Shown piece by piece: positions 1 to 7,650 of a DNA stretch of 29,841 nt. Each line of letters opens with the position of its first letter. Position 1 is the first letter of the stretch. The notes beneath the pieces are model-generated. The model was not told the DNA's origin, made no database searches, and worked only from the letters and a program-made list of their open reading frames with translations. This stretch comes from JBJGXI01 sp045635475 (GTDB taxonomy: Bacteria > Bacillota > Bacilli > Bacillales > Amphibacillaceae): positions 1 to 29,841 of the forward strand of contig NZ_JBJGXI010000057.1 of assembly GCF_045635475.1 (NCBI RefSeq), written 5' to 3'. The position numbers and the translations under genes were made by a program.

Positions 1-40
1 GTCTAAGTTTAAAAAAGGTAGAAATTAGGTTTAGCTTCAT

Positions 41-69
41 TTGAAAGCGGTTACTTATAAAAATATACT
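41..69 (+). promoter_or_regulatory. Sigma-A promoter with overlapping cre-like operator
   Basis: A TTGAAA -35 box (41-46) and a TATACT -10 box (64-69) are separated by exactly 17 bases, about 50 bases before the small ORF at 121. The -35 box overlaps TGAAAGCGGTTACT (42-55), which matches the CcpA cre consensus TGWNANCGNTNWCA at 13 of 14 positions (last base differs). The placement suggests repression by CcpA or a LacI-family protein; this is inference. Confidence 0.65.
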
Positions 70-120
70 TTACACATCCATTTATTCTGAATAAATAACA
101 CATTAAAGGGGGAGATTGAA

Positions 121-237
121 ATGTTGGGATTGGTTATAGGTATTTTCTTAGGTAGCCTTGCCACCATGTTTACCATGAGCCTAATGATAGTAGCTAAAAG
201 AGCAGACCAAAGACAAGATTACACAGAACAATACTAA
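121..237 (+). CDS. Small single-pass membrane protein (DUF3789-like)
   Basis: A 38-residue ORF starts with ATG six bases after an AAAGGGGGAGA ribosome binding site. The protein begins MLGLVIGIFLGSLATMF, one hydrophobic helix of about 22 residues, followed by a short charged tail (KRADQRQDYTEQY). This layout resembles the small DUF3789 family of Firmicutes, whose function is unknown. A clear promoter lies upstream (41-69) and a compact hairpin plus T5 follows (259-280), so it appears to be a self-contained transcription unit. The promoter and ribosome binding site make it more credible than a chance ORF. Family assignment rests on resemblance only. Confidence 0.7.
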   Translation: MLGLVIGIFLGSLATMFTMSLMIVAKRADQRQDYTEQY

Positions 238-258
238 AAGATGATAGCATTATCAGTT

Positions 259-280
259 GCATCCGTTCTGGGTGCTTTTT
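259..280 (+). terminator. Intrinsic terminator after small membrane protein
   Basis: GCATCC, loop GTTCT, GGGTGC (one G-T wobble) is followed directly by TTTTT and then ATTT. It lies 21 bases after the stop codon of the 38-aa ORF, the expected position for a Rho-independent terminator. The stem is short (6 bp). Confidence 0.55.
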
Positions 281-328
281 ATTTGGAGCAACCTCTTATA
301 ACAAAAAGAAGAGAACATCTGTGCACAA

Positions 329-1657
329 TTACTGCTTCAACTCGCTCTCTTCTTCAATCCATACTGGTGGTCTACCAAACGAATGATATTCTATTTTATA
401 GTTCCTTACATAATCTAGAGGATAACAATTTCTTCCGTCAATGATCCGTGCACGGTTCATTAATTCTTCATACTTAGATAATGGAAGATCTTTAAACTGA
501 TCCCAATCAGTCATAATAAATGCTACATCTGCATCTATTAGTGCTTCTTCTATCGTACTAGCAAATTCTATTTCTTCAGGTAATACTTTCATTGCATTTG
601 GAATAGCTTTAGGATCAAATGCTGTAACATTAGCGCCTAAGTCCAGTAAGTAATTTGCGATTCTTATTGAAATTGCTCCTCGCACATCATCTGTTTTAGG
701 TTTGCGACTTAGACCAAGTAAAGCTACTTTTTTGCCTAAGAATTCTCCATCCATCACTTCTTTTGCCTTTTTCATGAAAACAGAATGTTGGTTATTATTC
801 ACCCTTAATACTGATTCTAGTAAAGATGAACGATAGTCAACGTTCTCAGCCGCTTGCTCTATACCTGCGACCTCATGCGGGAAGAACGAGGCTCCATATC
901 CCAGACCCGCACCTAGAAATTTTCGACCGATGCGATCATCTAAGCCAATGGCAAATGCAACATCATCAATATTTGCCCCTGCATTTTCACATAATCTTGC
1001 TATATCATTTATAAAGCTAATTTTGGTTGCTAAAAATGCATTAGATGCATACTTGATAATTTCTGCACTACTAATATCTGTCTTAAAAATAGGAATTTGG
1101 AACGGAATATTAATCTCTTCTACTACATTAGCAGCTTGGTCATTGACCGCACCTAAAACAATTCTGTCTCCATAGAACGTATCATGAACAGCATTTCCTT
1201 GGCGACTAAAATCAGGGTTGATGACCATTTGAAAGGGAATCTTGGTGTGTTTTTTCATCAGTTTTTCAATATTCGTAAGTGTACCTAAAGGCACCGTGCT
1301 TTTTATTACGACAATCACTGGTTGACTGATTGTTGTGGCAATATCAATTGAGGCTTGTTCAACAGCAGTTAGATCGACTCTACCATTGGATAGGAGTGGG
1401 GTTTCAACAGCGATGTAAATAACATCCGTATCGTTCAAAGCTTGTGTGCGATCATGTGTAAAAGATAATCTTTCCTCGTTCATATTGGTTTTCATTAATC
1501 CTTTTAATCCCGGTTCATAAAGTGGTAATAGACCATTTTTTAATTGTTCGGCTCGGTCACGGTCAGGTTCTAATCCAACGACGTTATGACCAATCTGTGC
1601 TAATGATACACTTGTCACTAATCCTAGATAGCCAGCACCAATAACGGATATTCTCAT
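329..1657 (-). CDS. UDP-glucose 6-dehydrogenase family protein with altered active site
   Basis: A 442-aa member of the UDP-glucose/GDP-mannose dehydrogenase family: N-terminal Rossmann domain (VIGAGYLG, residues 5-12), central domain (KSTVPLGT near 119), C-terminal UDP-binding domain (KPKTDDVRGA). The ORF is open 42 codons further upstream, but I start at this ATG because TAAGGAGG lies 5 bases before it. Family members oxidise UDP-glucose to UDP-glucuronate through a catalytic cysteine in GGSCFPKD. Here the block reads GASFFPHE: Phe258 replaces Cys and Glu262 replaces Asp. The NPEFLRE block reads NPDFSRQ (Asp149 and Gln153 for two glutamates). Lys202 and Asn206 are kept. Fold assignment is secure; activity is doubtful. 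It may stop at the aldehyde, use another substrate, or be inactive. TuaD/Ugd-like naming would overstate what is known. Confidence 0.85.
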   Translation of the reverse strand: MRISVIGAGYLGLVTSVSLAQIGHNVVGLEPDRDRAEQLKNGLLPLYEPGLKGLMKTNMNEERLSFTHDRTQALNDTDVIYIAVETPLLSNGRVDLTAVEQASIDIATTISQPVIVVIKSTVPLGTLTNIEKLMKKHTKIPFQMVINPDFSRQGNAVHDTFYGDRIVLGAVNDQAANVVEEINIPFQIPIFKTDISSAEIIKYASNAFLATKISFINDIARLCENAGANIDDVAFAIGLDDRIGRKFLGAGLGYGASFFPHEVAGIEQAAENVDYRSSLLESVLRVNNNQHSVFMKKAKEVMDGEFLGKKVALLGLSRKPKTDDVRGAISIRIANYLLDLGANVTAFDPKAIPNAMKVLPEEIEFASTIEEALIDADVAFIMTDWDQFKDLPLSKYEELMNRARIIDGRNCYPLDYVRNYKIEYHSFGRPPVWIEEESELKQ

Positions 1658-1868
1658 ACATACCTCCTTAGATTGTAAATGAACTATAATTAAAATTTCA
1701 CAACGATAACTGGGTATTCTAATGTTTTCTAATGAAACAACATAAAACTTAACATAAGGAAAAAACTGAAATCTATTTTGCAATTATCTTACCATTAATT
1801 ATAAAAGTTTACTAGGAAGAAATAATCCTCATAAAAACTAGAATAACCGAGCATACACATGAATTTTA

Positions 1869-1916
1869 AAAATAACAAAGGAAGTCCACACATCTTACAC
1901 GTGTCCATCCTTTGTT
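1869..1916 (-). terminator. Intrinsic terminator of the aldose epimerase-like gene
   Basis: On the minus strand AACAAAGGA pairs with TCCTTTGTT (1908-1916 with 1874-1882), with further partial pairing of GTGT and ACAC inside, followed by ATTTTTAAAA. It lies 17 bases past the stop codon of the gene ending at 1933. Confidence 0.65.
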
Positions 1917-1932
1917 AGAGATTGGTGAAGAC

Positions 1933-2805
1933 TTAATTTTTTTCATCAACAATGATAGAAAAAGTTGTTGTTAAACTGCTCCCAGGTTGGACTAAATGTA
2001 ATGCTTCTTTTCGATTTAATTCATCAGGCATTGCCATCCAAGGTTCCACACACACAAATGATTTATTAGCTTCTGTCCACAGAACAATATATCCAAATTC
2101 TTCTCCATACGCGAGCGTTATTTTTTTGTTTAAACTTGGAGAAGTGAAACCTACGCTTCTTTCTTTGCTATCTAGCAAGATAAAAGCTTCTTGCTTATTT
2201 TCAAGGTCTACTTCACCTGTAAAAGGTTTAATATGCATATCGTTATGATCCTCGTAAATGGTTGCATCTGAGTCTAAATGAAATTGCTTATCTGGTGTTA
2301 GGAAATAAGGATGAAAGCCAGCGTACATCGGCATTTCAGCTGAAGAATTATTTTTATATTCTTGAATAATTTTCAAGTTGTTTTGTTCCAGCACATAAGT
2401 AAATACCAAATCAAACTGAAACGGAAAGGACATTTTCGTTTTCTCATTACTCGAAAAACCGATTGTAATCGATAGTTCATCGGAATCGTTCGTTGCTAAC
2501 ACCTGCCATGGATGATTTCTAGCGACACCGTGATTATTCATCGTGAACGTATTTCCATTCCACTCATATTGTTTGTTATGTAAAAAACCACAAATCGGAA
2601 ACAAAATCGGAATACCACCACGGATATTTTTATCCTCATCCCATAAAGTCTCCTCATTAAGATAAAGTAGTTCTTCCCCCTCAAACCCTAGGCTCGTAAT
2701 AATTCCACCTTTTTCCGGAACTACATGCATCCAGGCATTAGAATCTGTGTCGATAAGCTCGTAAACTGGGAATTTTTTATCTTGTAGTACATTGATTGTT
2801 CTCAC
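1933..2805 (-). CDS. Aldose 1-epimerase family protein (galactose mutarotase-like)
   Basis: A 290-aa protein resembling the aldose 1-epimerase/YeaD-like superfamily, which interconverts sugar anomers, sometimes on hexose 6-phosphates. Visible signs are a beta-rich sequence, the GGIPILFPICG block near residue 70, NNHGVARNHPW with a candidate catalytic histidine, and MYAGFHPYF with a second conserved histidine about two thirds of the way through the sugar-binding fold. I choose the GTG start (VRTINVLQD) because GAGGAGGAG lies about 7 bases upstream; the ORF itself could begin 14 codons earlier without a ribosome binding site. It is monocistronic with its own terminator. Substrate cannot be told from sequence, though the neighbourhood of nucleotide-sugar genes fits hexose metabolism. 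Confidence 0.8.
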   Translation of the reverse strand: MRTINVLQDKKFPVYELIDTDSNAWMHVVPEKGGIITSLGFEGEELLYLNEETLWDEDKNIRGGIPILFPICGFLHNKQYEWNGNTFTMNNHGVARNHPWQVLATNDSDELSITIGFSSNEKTKMSFPFQFDLVFTYVLEQNNLKIIQEYKNNSSAEMPMYAGFHPYFLTPDKQFHLDSDATIYEDHNDMHIKPFTGEVDLENKQEAFILLDSKERSVGFTSPSLNKKITLAYGEEFGYIVLWTEANKSFVCVEPWMAMPDELNRKEALHLVQPGSSLTTTFSIIVDEKN

Positions 2806-2917
2806 CTTGTCTCCTCCTCGGTATTTACAATTATTTTTAAAATACATTTTAATACAGTGTATTTCAAGCCCACTTCTATGTAAAGAACGATATAATCTGT
2901 ATTAGTGAGGGATACAG

Positions 2918-3746
2918 TTGTTATATATAATTAAATTTCTATTCGAATTTTTACTTCCACCAGGCTTTTTCATTATTTTGTTCGTCTTATTCTCAATTTG
3001 GCTATTAAGAAAAAATCAAAAAAGAGCAAGTATTATGGTACTAGCTTGTAAGTTTCTTTTGTACATATATTCAATCCCGATTACTGGAAGTATACTTATT
3101 CAGTCCTTAGAAAAAAGACATCACGTTCCTACAACTATTTCCAGTGATGTAATTATCATGCTTGGTGCTGGTGCGACTGATGGGACGATGGATTTTAGTG
3201 GTGAGGGACATCTCTCTGGTCACGCTGTAAATCGTCTATTAACTGTCGCGAGACTATATAAGCAAACAAGTCTCCCTATCATTCTGTCTGGTAGATCTGT
3301 ATTTCCCGATTCGGGTAATGAAGCACAAATCCAAAACGTAAATTGATTGATTTAGGAATTCAAAAGACAAGATACATATAGAAGCGGACAGTCTGAATAC
3401 AGAGCAGAACAGACAGCTAACAAAAGAAATAATGCAGCAACACGTCTATGCTAGACCACTACTAGTCACATCAGGATTCCATATGGAACGTTCCATTCAA
3501 AACTTTGCAAAAGTTGATATTGCTGTTACACCTTACCCGACAGATTTTCTAGTTAGCGAGGAAATAGCATTATATCCTAATCAGTTCGTCCCTTCAGATT
3601 TTTCTTACATATGTCTTGCCCTGAAAGAATACTTAGGATTACTTGCTCTAAGTATTCCTAAATATGCGACTATAAGAGGTCTTATTTTACCTGAAATTCC
3701 TGTTTTGGTAACTTGTCCTTGTTTATTGTGGATGGGCACTCCATAA
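2918..3746 (+). pseudogene. Frameshifted DUF218 (YdcF/SanA/ElyC-like) membrane protein
   Basis: The first frame (2918-3346, TTG start after GTGAGGG) gives two N-terminal membrane helices, then VIIMLGAGATDG and LPIILSGRSVFPDSGNEAQ, typical of the DUF218 fold. The frame is then lost near 3328-3336, continues one frame over as KRKLIDLGIQK, and shifts again in the A-run at 3362-3365 to give DKIHIEADSLNTEQNRQL, LLVTSGFHMERSI and ALKEYLGLLAL. Two single-base deletions about 30 bases apart explain all three frames, since the joined product matches DUF218 order throughout. The C-terminal tail after LGLLAL looks unlike the family. DUF218 proteins act at the membrane in envelope physiology. Sequencing error is possible but two close shifts favour real decay. 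A TATAAT at 2891-2896 may be its -10 box. Confidence 0.8.
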
Positions 3747-3757
3747 TCCTATTAAAA

Positions 3758-3836
3758 GACAAAGACTAGTTTCGCAGCTTTAACACTAAACTAGTCTTTG
3801 TCTTTGTTTTTGTTTTTGTCTTTGTTTTTGTTTTTG
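3758..3836 (+). terminator. 15-bp hairpin followed by a TTTGTY hexanucleotide tract
   Basis: GACAAAGACTAGTTT (3758-3772) is perfectly repeated in inverted form at 3788-3802 with a 15-base loop, 12 bases after the pseudogene stop. It runs into a T-rich tract built from about seven six-base units (CTTTGT and TTTTGT) to 3836. The hairpin plus T-rich tail fits a Rho-independent terminator; the tract is also a slippage-prone simple repeat. Confidence 0.6.
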
Positions 3837-3840
3837 GCTG

Positions 3841-4632
3841 TTTTTTAAGAGATTGTTGTTATTGACAGAACAAAAGCGCAGTGCGCCGGTTAGCGACGTA
3901 CGGACTGGGACTCGAAACAATAAAATCACTTGTTTCTGCGGTGTATATTCATTGTAGCTTTCCTTAGTGCGATTACTCGCCTCACCGAAAACATTTGAAC
4001 TGAACCGTAGGACCATAGTAGGCTACGAAGCTTTACCTCGCACGAAGAAAATTGTTCTATATTTTCGATGGAGTAAGGAAATATGCCCCTGCATAAGGGG
4101 GATGTCGACGTTGGACGGCAAGAACGCTCTTAGTTGAACTTCGACAAATCTGGAGTCGATGTTGACTTATCGTGTCATGAGGTGAGGGAAGTCTCGCTAG
4201 TCGCTGGCGCTCAGAACTGGCCGTGGCTAATGCTTAATTTATCCACATTTAGATATTTTATAATCTCCTGGTGTAACAAGAAAATACGCCGAAGTGTGTG
4301 GTGGTCCGGGTGAAATTTAAGTTGTTCGACGTTGGCGGGTATCCAGCCTCTTATCTGTGACAAACGCGTCATATGTGGAATTATGCGGCCACCAGCGCAC
4401 TTATTTGAATAAGATGCGTGTTGTTAAATGCTGTTTTCGGCAAATAAGAACTCTGGTGCCCGTCAAATAGTCAAAACTGTCATTTCATGTAAAATAAGTG
4501 CTCCTGTATACGCGAAAATTCCTATTGCTTGTGTGTCCTAATCACATACCGGTGACTGCGTTCCCCGTGGAAAGCAAGCACAACTTCGACGTGTCACCAA
4601 TAACGTATAGCAACAAAGTTTCCGAAAAGAGC
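3841..4632. repeat. Dispersed GC-rich intergenic repeat, copy 1 (longest)
   Basis: This gene-free stretch has higher GC than its surroundings and shares blocks with three other places in the window. CAGAACAAAAGCGCAG (3866-3881) recurs at 5722; 4061-4284 is closely similar to 8943-9167; GCGATTACTCG and CACCGAAAACATTTG near 3970-3993 recur near 16222-16250; GCAACAAAGTTTCCGAAAAG near 4608 recurs as a near match near 16419. A block at 4037-4057 occurs inverted in copy 4. Near 4388-4460 the arms CACCAG..CTTATTTG and CAAATAAG..CTGGTG form a long imperfect hairpin. ORFs here are short and unconvincing. Function unknown. Confidence 0.75.
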
Positions 4633-4639
4633 CTTATAT

Positions 4640-5581
4640 TTATGATGTAATTTGTTTTACCATGTTATGGACTTTACTAACCTCATCTTCAGAAACAATT
4701 AAATAATAGATGCCATCTATCATTTTTCCAGTCCCTTTCATTTGATAGCTAGTAAAGTTATTTCTAGAAGCACTATAATTCATTAGTAAGTTTCTCATGT
4801 CAGCAAAATCCATATTTGTCGCCATGTTATTTCCTAGAACGTCGATCATATCACTTATTTTGTTAATAGAGCCTACACTAGCACCCTTGTCAATAATTGC
4901 TTCAATAACTTGTCGCTGACGCTTCGTTCTACCAAAATCGCCATTAGGATCTTGATAACGCATCCGAACATACCCCATCGTTTGCGGACCATCTAGTTGA
5001 AGCTCGCCTTCAGCATAGTGAAACCCTTTTTCATAATAACCAGTGTCAACCCAATCTAATTCGTTGGTTACAGTAATGCCATTAATAGCATCCACCATCT
5101 CACTTAGACCTTCCATATTCATTTCAACATAATAATCCAGGTCTATATCAAGTAAATTCTCTACCGTGTTTATAGACATATCTATACCGCCAAAGGCATA
5201 CGCATGATTAATTTTGTCATCAAAACCTCTACCAACGATTTCAGTTCTGGTGTCTCGCGGGATACTTATTAGCTGCATGCTATCATTAACAGGGTTTAAT
5301 GATAACACCATTAGGGCATCCGAACGTCCCCGATCACCTGAACGTTTATCCACACCTAATAATAATATATTTAAAGGCTCGCTATCTTTAAGCTTCTTTT
5401 TCGTTAAATCGTGGTCAATCGATGCCACAGGCTGGTTCATTTCGCTATCGACGGTTTGTTTTGCATCTAAATAGATTGACATCGAATAGCCAACAACTGC
5501 AAGCGTTAAGCCCAAAACTATTGCAAGTGGAATAAGAATCCACCGCTTACGGATCTTCTTTTTTTGTTTCTCATCTGACAT
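4640..5581 (-). CDS. LytR-CpsA-Psr (LCP) family cell-wall glycopolymer ligase
   Basis: A 313-aa LCP protein. Family members transfer lipid-linked teichoic acids or other glycopolymers onto peptidoglycan outside the membrane. It has a basic N-terminus (KQKKKIRKR), one membrane helix (about residues 15-35), then the LCP domain: NILLLGVDKR, GRSDALMVLSLNP, the arginine-aspartate motif SIPRDTRTEIVG, KINHAYAFGG, and the late MGYVRMRYQDPNGDFGRTKRQRQV block, all with conserved Arg and Asp residues. I prefer the ATG at 5581, with AGAGGTG about 6 bases upstream, over a GTG three codons earlier. It may receive readthrough from pgcA, but a hairpin (5618-5655) lies just before it. TagU-like function is likely; the exact polymer is unknown. 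Confidence 0.9.
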   Translation of the reverse strand: MSDEKQKKKIRKRWILIPLAIVLGLTLAVVGYSMSIYLDAKQTVDSEMNQPVASIDHDLTKKKLKDSEPLNILLLGVDKRSGDRGRSDALMVLSLNPVNDSMQLISIPRDTRTEIVGRGFDDKINHAYAFGGIDMSINTVENLLDIDLDYYVEMNMEGLSEMVDAINGITVTNELDWVDTGYYEKGFHYAEGELQLDGPQTMGYVRMRYQDPNGDFGRTKRQRQVIEAIIDKGASVGSINKISDMIDVLGNNMATNMDFADMRNLLMNYSASRNNFTSYQMKGTGKMIDGIYYLIVSEDEVSKVHNMVKQITS

Positions 5582-5617
5582 ATCAGACACCTCTTCTTAA
5601 CATAAATAATACGAAAA

Positions 5618-5655
5618 GAATTCGCTTTTGGTAATAGATTACCGTAAGCGAATTC
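5618..5655 (-). terminator. Nested hairpin in the leader of the LCP gene
   Basis: GAATTCGCTT pairs with AAGCGAATTC over ten bases, and inside it GGTAAT pairs with ATTACC, leaving a two-base loop. On the minus strand TTTTCGT follows. The last base lies 37 bases before the LCP start, so it could end pgcA transcription or act as an attenuator for the LCP gene. Confidence 0.5.
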
Positions 5656-5721
5656 CAAACGTAAAGAAAATCAACAATTCTCTCTAGAATAATCTATTTA
5701 ACCGTACAATAGCCATTTCAA

Positions 5722-5837
5722 TCAGAACAAAAGCGCAGAGCCGTATGGAGGTGAGGGAAGGCTCGCTAGTCACTGGCCATGGCTAATGCTTAATGTTATC
5801 CACATTTAGTATATTTTATAATTTCCTATGCAACAAG
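5722..5837. repeat. Dispersed intergenic repeat, copy 2 (internally deleted)
   Basis: It begins with the same CAGAACAAAAGCGCAG as copy 1 and then jumps to the GAGGTGAGGGAAG..CTCGCTAGTC, TGGCTAATGCTTAAT and CACATTTAG..ATTTTATAAT blocks found at 4180-4270 and 9063-9150. About 300 bases present in copy 1 are missing. It lies just downstream of the pgcA stop codon. Confidence 0.75.
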
Positions 5838-5859
5838 AAAAATTAAAGAAACAATGTTG

Positions 5860-7605
5860 TTAAGCCTTACTAGTCAATGCATGAATCCGGTCCATTACAT
5901 CTTGCTTTACTTCATTTAACAGTTTGCTACTCGCTTCCATCGTATCTTCATGTACGCCGAAATAAAACTTAATCTTCGGCTCGGTACCTGAAGGTCGTAA
6001 ACAGAACCAAGAACCATCCTCTAATTTATATTTTAAAACGTTCGACTTCGGCAATGCAATCGCCTCAACCTGTTCAGATTCAACAATAGTTCTTTCACTT
6101 ATTTTATAATCTTCTAGAATTGCAACTTTTTTGCCAGCAATTTGTTGTGGTGGATTATTTCTAAATTCAGTTAATAGCGCCTGTATTTGTTCTGCTCCGT
6201 CTTTTCCTTTTAACGTTAACGATTCTAATGTCTCAAGATAAAAACCGAATTCTTCAAAAATAGTAATAAGTGCTTGGTAAAGAGATTTGCCTTGTGTTTT
6301 ATAGAAAGCAGCAACTTCTGCAACCATCAAGCAAGATTGCACCGCATCCTTATCGCGGACAAAATCTCCTATTAAATAACCATAGCTCTCTTCATAACCA
6401 AATAAAAAGCTCTTTTCTTTCGTTTCTTCAAATTCCTTAATTTTTTCACCAATAAATTTAAATCCAGTTAAAGTATCAATAGTTTCCAATCCATAGCGAG
6501 TTGCAATATCGCGACCAATTTCTGATGTAACGATTGTCTTCAGCACTGTCGCATTCTCTGCAAGGGTATTCGTTTTTTGCTTTTGAGTAATCAAGTAGTG
6601 TAGTAAAATTGCACCCACTTGGTTACCTGTTAACACTTGGTATTGATTAGCTTCATTTTTAACTGCTACACCTACGCGGTCTGCATCTGGGTCTGTTGCT
6701 ATTAAAATATCAGCCCCTACAGTTTCACCGTGCTTAATAGCTAATTCAAATGCCGCATGCTCCTCCGGGTTAGGTGATGATACAGTTGAAAAATTGGGAT
6801 CAGGTAATTCTTGTTCTTTTACGACTTCAACATTATTAAAGCCAATTGCTTTTAATCCATCTCGGACCGGTAAGTTGCCCGTACCATGAAGTGGCGTAAA
6901 AACTATTTTAAGATCGTCTGCCATTTCTTTGATTACCTCTGGCTGTACCACAATTGATTTTAATTGTTCAATATATGCTTTATCAATAATTTGATCAATC
7001 ATCTTTAACTGCTCATTCGCTTTTAAATCCGCTTCGGAAGCAACCAGAACAGTCAATTCATCCTCAACTTCATTTACCTTTGCAACAAGTTCATCCGCAG
7101 GTCCTGGCGGTAACTGTCCGCCATCTGGCCCATAAACTTTAAACCCATTATATTCTGGTGGGTTATGGCTAGCAGTAATAACAATTCCTGCATATGCGTG
7201 CAAGTAACGCACTGCAAAAGATAGCTCTGGAGTAGGGCGCAGCTCACTAAACACATAGGTTTGAATACCATGATATCCTAGTGTTTTTGCAGCCTCCATA
7301 GCAAATTCAGGTGACTTAAAGCGTGAATCGTAAGCTATAACAACTCCACGAGCTTTGGCTCCGTCTCCATTCTCTTCTATGTAGCGAGCTAAACCTTCTG
7401 CCGCCTTACGCACTGTGTACATGTTCATACGGTTTGGACCAGGTCCGATTTCGCCACGCATACCACCAGTTCCAAATTCGAGTTCCTTATAAAAACAATC
7501 TTCTAATGTTTTATGATCACTTGTTAACGATTCTAGCTTGTCTTTTAGTTCTTGGTCCATCTCTGTGAATAGTTTCCATTTTTGATATTGTTTTTGCCAT
7601 TCCAT
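5860..7605 (-). CDS. pgcA: Phosphoglucomutase (phospho-sugar mutase, PgcA type)
   Basis: A 581-aa alpha-D-phosphohexomutase of the cytoplasm that interconverts glucose 6-phosphate and glucose 1-phosphate, supplying UDP-glucose. Landmarks in order: GTGGMRGEIGPGPNRMN near residue 46, phosphoserine loop TASHNPPEYNGFK (Ser146), metal-binding DPDADRVGV, sugar-binding FGYEESYGY, and the phosphate-binding RPSGTEPKIKFY near the C-terminus. Length and motif order match the long Bacillus PgcA/YhxB class rather than GlmM. The ATG start has AAGGAGG about 12 bases upstream, a rather long spacing. It follows galE by 45 bases in the same direction and is likely co-transcribed with it. Phosphomannomutase side activity is possible. 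Confidence 0.93.
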   Translation of the reverse strand: MEWQKQYQKWKLFTEMDQELKDKLESLTSDHKTLEDCFYKELEFGTGGMRGEIGPGPNRMNMYTVRKAAEGLARYIEENGDGAKARGVVIAYDSRFKSPEFAMEAAKTLGYHGIQTYVFSELRPTPELSFAVRYLHAYAGIVITASHNPPEYNGFKVYGPDGGQLPPGPADELVAKVNEVEDELTVLVASEADLKANEQLKMIDQIIDKAYIEQLKSIVVQPEVIKEMADDLKIVFTPLHGTGNLPVRDGLKAIGFNNVEVVKEQELPDPNFSTVSSPNPEEHAAFELAIKHGETVGADILIATDPDADRVGVAVKNEANQYQVLTGNQVGAILLHYLITQKQKTNTLAENATVLKTIVTSEIGRDIATRYGLETIDTLTGFKFIGEKIKEFEETKEKSFLFGYEESYGYLIGDFVRDKDAVQSCLMVAEVAAFYKTQGKSLYQALITIFEEFGFYLETLESLTLKGKDGAEQIQALLTEFRNNPPQQIAGKKVAILEDYKISERTIVESEQVEAIALPKSNVLKYKLEDGSWFCLRPSGTEPKIKFYFGVHEDTMEASSKLLNEVKQDVMDRIHALTSKA

Positions 7606-7650
7606 TATGTAAATACTCCTCCTTATGATTAAGCCTTCTTCTATTTAATA

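Noticed and set aside
3786..4016. 76-aa minus-strand ORF ending in a KQ/RQ-rich tail
   Set aside because: The low-complexity tail is the translation of the TTTTGT/CTTTGT tract; no ribosome binding site and no conserved features.
3841..4632. Possible degenerate CRISPR or rRNA/tRNA fragment in the GC-rich gap
   Set aside because: There are no regularly spaced short repeats, and no cloverleaf or conserved rRNA helix could be recognised; sharing with three other gaps marks it as a dispersed repeat.
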